Source of the DNA: an uncultured Ruminococcus sp.
GTDB lineage: Bacteria > Bacillota > Clostridia > Oscillospirales > Acutalibacteraceae
Assembly: GCA_900554995.1 (NCBI GenBank)
Contig: USJJ01000067.1
Location: 1 to 6,974, forward strand
Reading direction: 5' to 3'
DNA length: 6,974 bases
How positions within the stretch are numbered: position 1 is the stretch's first letter; each line of letters starts with the position of its first letter. The notes under the pieces were generated by a model. It was not told where the DNA came from. It made no database searches and saw nothing but the letters and a program-made list of their open reading frames with translations. Below, in pieces: positions 4,552 to 6,974 of this stretch. The translations under genes were made by a program, and so were the position numbers.

Positions 4552-6465
4552 ATGCCGAAAAATGAAAAAACTGACAAGAGTCAGAAGTCTGCAACAAAGA
4601 ATAAGCAGACAAAACGTGGCGTAAAGCAGTCGGCAAAGACTGCAAAAACGCAGAAAAATAAGACGGCAAAGAGCGAAAATACAAAATCAAAGAAAACGAA
4701 CGAAAAAATCGCTCAGAACGCCGAGAAGAAAAAAACAACACAGAAAAGAACGAGCAGAAAGAGAACAGGGGCTTCCAATACGAGAAAGCAGAGCAGAAAG
4801 AAAAATGTAAAGTCCGTAAAAATCGGATTTCTCGGCGGACTTAATGAGATCGGTAAGAACATCACCGTCTATGAGTTTGAAAACGATATCGTGATCGTCG
4901 ACTGCGGTCTTGCTTTCCCCGAGGCGGATATGCTCGGTGTTGATCTTGTTATTCCCGATTTCACCTATCTTGAGGAAAACAGGGATAAGATCAGGGGCAT
5001 AGTCATAACCCACGGACACGAGGATCATATAGGCGCACTTGCCTATCTTCTTCAAAAGATCAATATTCCCGTTTACGGAACACGACTTACAATGGGTCTT
5101 GTTGAGGGAAAACTTGAGGAGCATAAGTTGCTTGACGGAGCAAAGCTGAATGTTATCAAGCCCGGTGACACAATAAAGCTCGGCAAGTTTGACATTGAGG
5201 CGATCCACGTCAACCATTCGATTCCCGATGCGCTTGCATTTGCGATCAAGTGTGAGGCGGGCGTTATCGTTCAGACGGGCGATTTCAAGATCGACAGCAC
5301 ACCGATCGACGGCGGAATGATTGATATCAACCGTTTTGCAGAGCTCGGCAACGAGGGCGTTCTCTGTATGCTTTCTGATTCGACAAATGCCGAAAGAAAG
5401 GGCTATACCGAGAGCGAAAGGGCGGTCGGAGCATCACTGAGAACACTTTTTGAGCAGGCGGGAAAGAGACGAATTATCATCGCAACCTTTGCCTCGAACG
5501 TTCACCGTGTTCAGCAGATTATTGATCAGGCGCAGGCTCTCGGCAGGAAGGTTGCCCTTTCCGGAAGAAGCCTTGAAAACGTTGTTGAAATCGGATCAAA
5601 GCTCGGATATCTCAATGTCAAGGACGGCGAGCTCGTCAGCATTGATATGATAAACAAATATCCCGACGATAAGATGGTTATCATCACAACGGGCAGTCAG
5701 GGCGAGCCGATGTCGGCTCTTTCGAGAATGGCTTTCTCGGGACACAAAAAGGTTTCTGTCGGTCCGAACGACTGTATTATAATTTCCGCAAATCCGATTC
5801 CCGGCAACGAGAAAACGGTAGGCAATGTCATTAATGAGCTGATGAAGCTCGGAGCGGACGTTATCTACGAAAAGAGCTATGGCGTGCACGTATCGGGTCA
5901 CGCCTGCCAGGAGGAGCTCAAGCTGATGATGGGTATCATCAAGCCGAAGTTCTTTATTCCCGTTCACGGCGAGCAGAAGCATATAAGAAAGCACGCCCAG
6001 CTTGCCGTTAGTATGGGCATCCCTAAGAGTAATATTTTTATTGCCGATAACGGAGTTTGCCTTAATGTTTCGGAGAACGGAATCAAGCCGCTTGAGAATA
6101 TTCCTGCGGGTCAGGTATTTGTTGACGGTTCGGGCGTCGGAGATGTCGGCAACGTTGTCCTCAGGGACAGAAAACGTCTTGCCGAGGACGGACTTATAAT
6201 CGTTGTGGCAACGATGGATTCGTATTCGGGCGAGATTCTTGCAGGACCCGATATAATGACAAGGGGATTTGTCTATGTCAGGGAGTCCGAAGAGCTCATT
6301 GACGAGGCGAGAGACATTGCAAAATATGCGATTGAAAACTGTATTTATAATAATATCCGTGACTGGAACACGATAAAATCCAAGGTCAGAGATGAGGTTT
6401 CTCATCTTATGTATGAGAAGACAAAGAGAAGTCCGATGATACTTTCGATAATTATGGAAGTATAA
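4552..6465 (+). CDS. rnj: Ribonuclease J with basic N-terminal extension
   Basis: This 637-residue protein is longer than the roughly 555-residue Bacillus RNase J1. The enzyme core starts near V89 (VKIGFLGGLNEIGKN). It has the metallo-beta-lactamase zinc site THGHEDHIG (153-161), H222 in VNHSIPDA and D244 in QTGDFKID. Beta-CASP landmarks are ATFASNVHR (311-319), TTGSQGEPMSA (379-389), HVSGHA (446-451) and IPVHGEQKH (469-477), and a C-terminal domain follows (from about 515). All catalytic motifs look intact. RNase J is a 5'-3' exoribonuclease and endonuclease for mRNA decay and rRNA maturation in the cytoplasm. Residues 1-88 are a Lys/Arg/Thr/Ser/Asn-rich tail with almost no large hydrophobic residues, probably disordered and RNA- or ribosome-binding (inference). 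It is transcribed divergently from rnhA and lies 45 nt before the gdpP-like gene with no obvious terminator. Confidence 0.96.
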   Translation: MPKNEKTDKSQKSATKNKQTKRGVKQSAKTAKTQKNKTAKSENTKSKKTNEKIAQNAEKKKTTQKRTSRKRTGASNTRKQSRKKNVKSVKIGFLGGLNEIGKNITVYEFENDIVIVDCGLAFPEADMLGVDLVIPDFTYLEENRDKIRGIVITHGHEDHIGALAYLLQKINIPVYGTRLTMGLVEGKLEEHKLLDGAKLNVIKPGDTIKLGKFDIEAIHVNHSIPDALAFAIKCEAGVIVQTGDFKIDSTPIDGGMIDINRFAELGNEGVLCMLSDSTNAERKGYTESERAVGASLRTLFEQAGKRRIIIATFASNVHRVQQIIDQAQALGRKVALSGRSLENVVEIGSKLGYLNVKDGELVSIDMINKYPDDKMVIITTGSQGEPMSALSRMAFSGHKKVSVGPNDCIIISANPIPGNEKTVGNVINELMKLGADVIYEKSYGVHVSGHACQEELKLMMGIIKPKFFIPVHGEQKHIRKHAQLAVSMGIPKSNIFIADNGVCLNVSENGIKPLENIPAGQVFVDGSGVGDVGNVVLRDRKRLAEDGLIIVVATMDSYSGEILAGPDIMTRGFVYVRESEELIDEARDIAKYAIENCIYNNIRDWNTIKSKVRDEVSHLMYEKTKRSPMILSIIMEV

Positions 6466-6474
6466 TATTATCCC

Positions 6475-6497
6475 CCTTTTGCAGAAAAGCAGAAAGG
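6475..6497 (+). promoter_or_regulatory. Hairpin covering the gdpP ribosome binding site
   Basis: CCTTTTGC (6475-6482) can pair with 6489-6497 around the 6-nt loop at 6483-6488. The stem has eight pairs, one of them G-U, and a single bulged A at 6491. The 3' arm includes most of the AAAGGA (6493-6498) that serves the ATG at 6511, so folding would hide it. No U-tract follows, so it is not an intrinsic terminator. Regulation is an inference. Confidence 0.35.
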
Positions 6498-6510
6498 AAT
6501 GGTAACGTTT

Positions 6511-6974
6511 ATGAAAGACAAGATATTATCCCTGATACGCAGCTTCCCCGTAATTTCGGCGGCGGCGGCAGTGGCTTTGCTGTTCACCGTGCTGACGTTT
6601 ATCCTCGGCCCGATATGGCTTGCGGTTCTTGAACTTGTTGCGATTATCGGTGTTGCGGTTTTCCTTGTCATATACTATGATCTTATGAGTGCGAGAAAGC
6701 AGAAGCTGATAACGCATATTTCATCCGATCTCGAACAGTATATCAGAAATATTTCAGACGATTTTCCGCTTCCGATTATAATATGCGCTCCCGACGGAAA
6801 AATCGAGTGGTTCAACAAAGAGGGTTGGCTGCCGTGCCTCGTCAGCAAATACCGCACGAGGGACTTTGAATGCACTGTAGAAAACTTTGCGGATATTCTC
6901 GATAGGGGCGACGGCAAGTTTGAAATTGCCTATTCAAGAATGACGCTCAAAAATATCAGCGGAAAAACTTTGAG
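6511..6974 (+). CDS. gdpP: GdpP-like cyclic-di-AMP phosphodiesterase, N-terminal part (runs off window)
   Basis: The frame is open from the ATG at 6511 to the window edge, giving 154 residues without a stop. Two membrane helices with a very short loop (about 14-33 and 36-56) are followed by a linker helix (60-80). A degenerate PAS-like domain starts at DDFPLPIIICAPDGKIEWFN (83-102). This layout and the PLP...WFN pattern are those of GdpP (YybT), which continues with a degenerate GGDEF and a DHH/DHHA1 domain that hydrolyses c-di-AMP. Those catalytic parts lie outside the window, so the enzymatic call rests on the N-terminus and on the rnj-gdpP order typical of related Clostridia. A PAS histidine kinase is the alternative. 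AAAGGA (6493-6498) is the ribosome binding site at a 12-nt spacing; an in-frame ATG at 6499 is too close to it to be used. Confidence 0.8.
   Translation, partial: MKDKILSLIRSFPVISAAAAVALLFTVLTFILGPIWLAVLELVAIIGVAVFLVIYYDLMSARKQKLITHISSDLEQYIRNISDDFPLPIIICAPDGKIEWFNKEGWLPCLVSKYRTRDFECTVENFADILDRGDGKFEIAYSRMTLKNISGKTL

Noticed and set aside
4726..4740. A7 run in the rnj tail as a programmed frameshift site
   Set aside because: The zero-frame codons are AAG AAA AAA ACA, so the heptamer in register is A AAA ACA, not a canonical X XXY YYZ slippery site. No stimulatory stem was seen, and the frame continues to a full RNase J.
4687..5217. Long minus-strand open frame (176 residues) opposite the start of rnj
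   Set aside because: It mirrors the RNase J reading frame, whose motifs are intact on the plus strand, and it has no convincing start site. It is an antisense shadow of codon bias.
5596..6405. Minus-strand open frame of 269 residues opposite rnj
   Set aside because: It lies entirely inside the conserved RNase J core and its translation shows no family motif. Same antisense-shadow explanation.

Overview
The window reads as an ordinary chromosomal segment of a low-to-moderate GC, Gram-positive-type bacterium of the class Clostridia. An Oscillospiraceae/Ruminococcaceae-like gut lineage is my best guess. The reasons are strong GGAGG/GAGGTGATC-type Shine-Dalgarno sites, a spore-cortex amidase of the CwlD type, a single RNase J followed directly by a GdpP-type gene, and Firmicutes-style RadA and RNase HI. 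The assignment rests on gene content and style only. No composition statistic or database search was run.

Layout, left to right. (1) Positions 1-128 hold what looks like the last codons of an upstream plus-strand gene, which overlaps the start of a VanZ-like membrane protein (118-951). (2) Convergent to it, with stop codons interlocked in a TTAG, lie two minus-strand half-size TSUP (TauE/SafE) transporter genes (1657-1307, then 1310-948) coupled by an ATGA overlap. (3) Only 44 bp away, and divergent, starts a two-gene plus-strand unit: cwlD (1702-2421) and radA (2426-3799). It ends at a hairpin terminator with U-tracts on both strands, which can also serve the convergent rnhA gene (4292-3855). 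(4) A 259-bp AT-rich divergent intergenic region carries a good sigma-A-type promoter for each direction, one for rnhA and one for rnj. (5) rnj (4552-6465) encodes RNase J with an unusually basic N-terminal extension of about 88 residues. It is followed 45 nt later by the 5' part of a gdpP-like gene (6511 to beyond the window edge).

Functionally the right half is nucleic-acid housekeeping plus nucleotide signalling: RadA for recombination and branch migration, RNase HI for RNA-DNA hybrids, RNase J for 5'-3' mRNA decay, and GdpP for c-di-AMP breakdown. The left half is membrane and envelope biology: VanZ-like protein, TSUP transporter, and CwlD for spore cortex muramic lactam formation.

I found no phage or IS genes, CRISPR, toxin-antitoxin pair, tRNA/rRNA or clearly novel defence system. 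The points most worth a second look are the split TSUP pair, the K/R-rich RNase J tail that has no alternative start codon, and a hairpin that covers the gdpP ribosome binding site.
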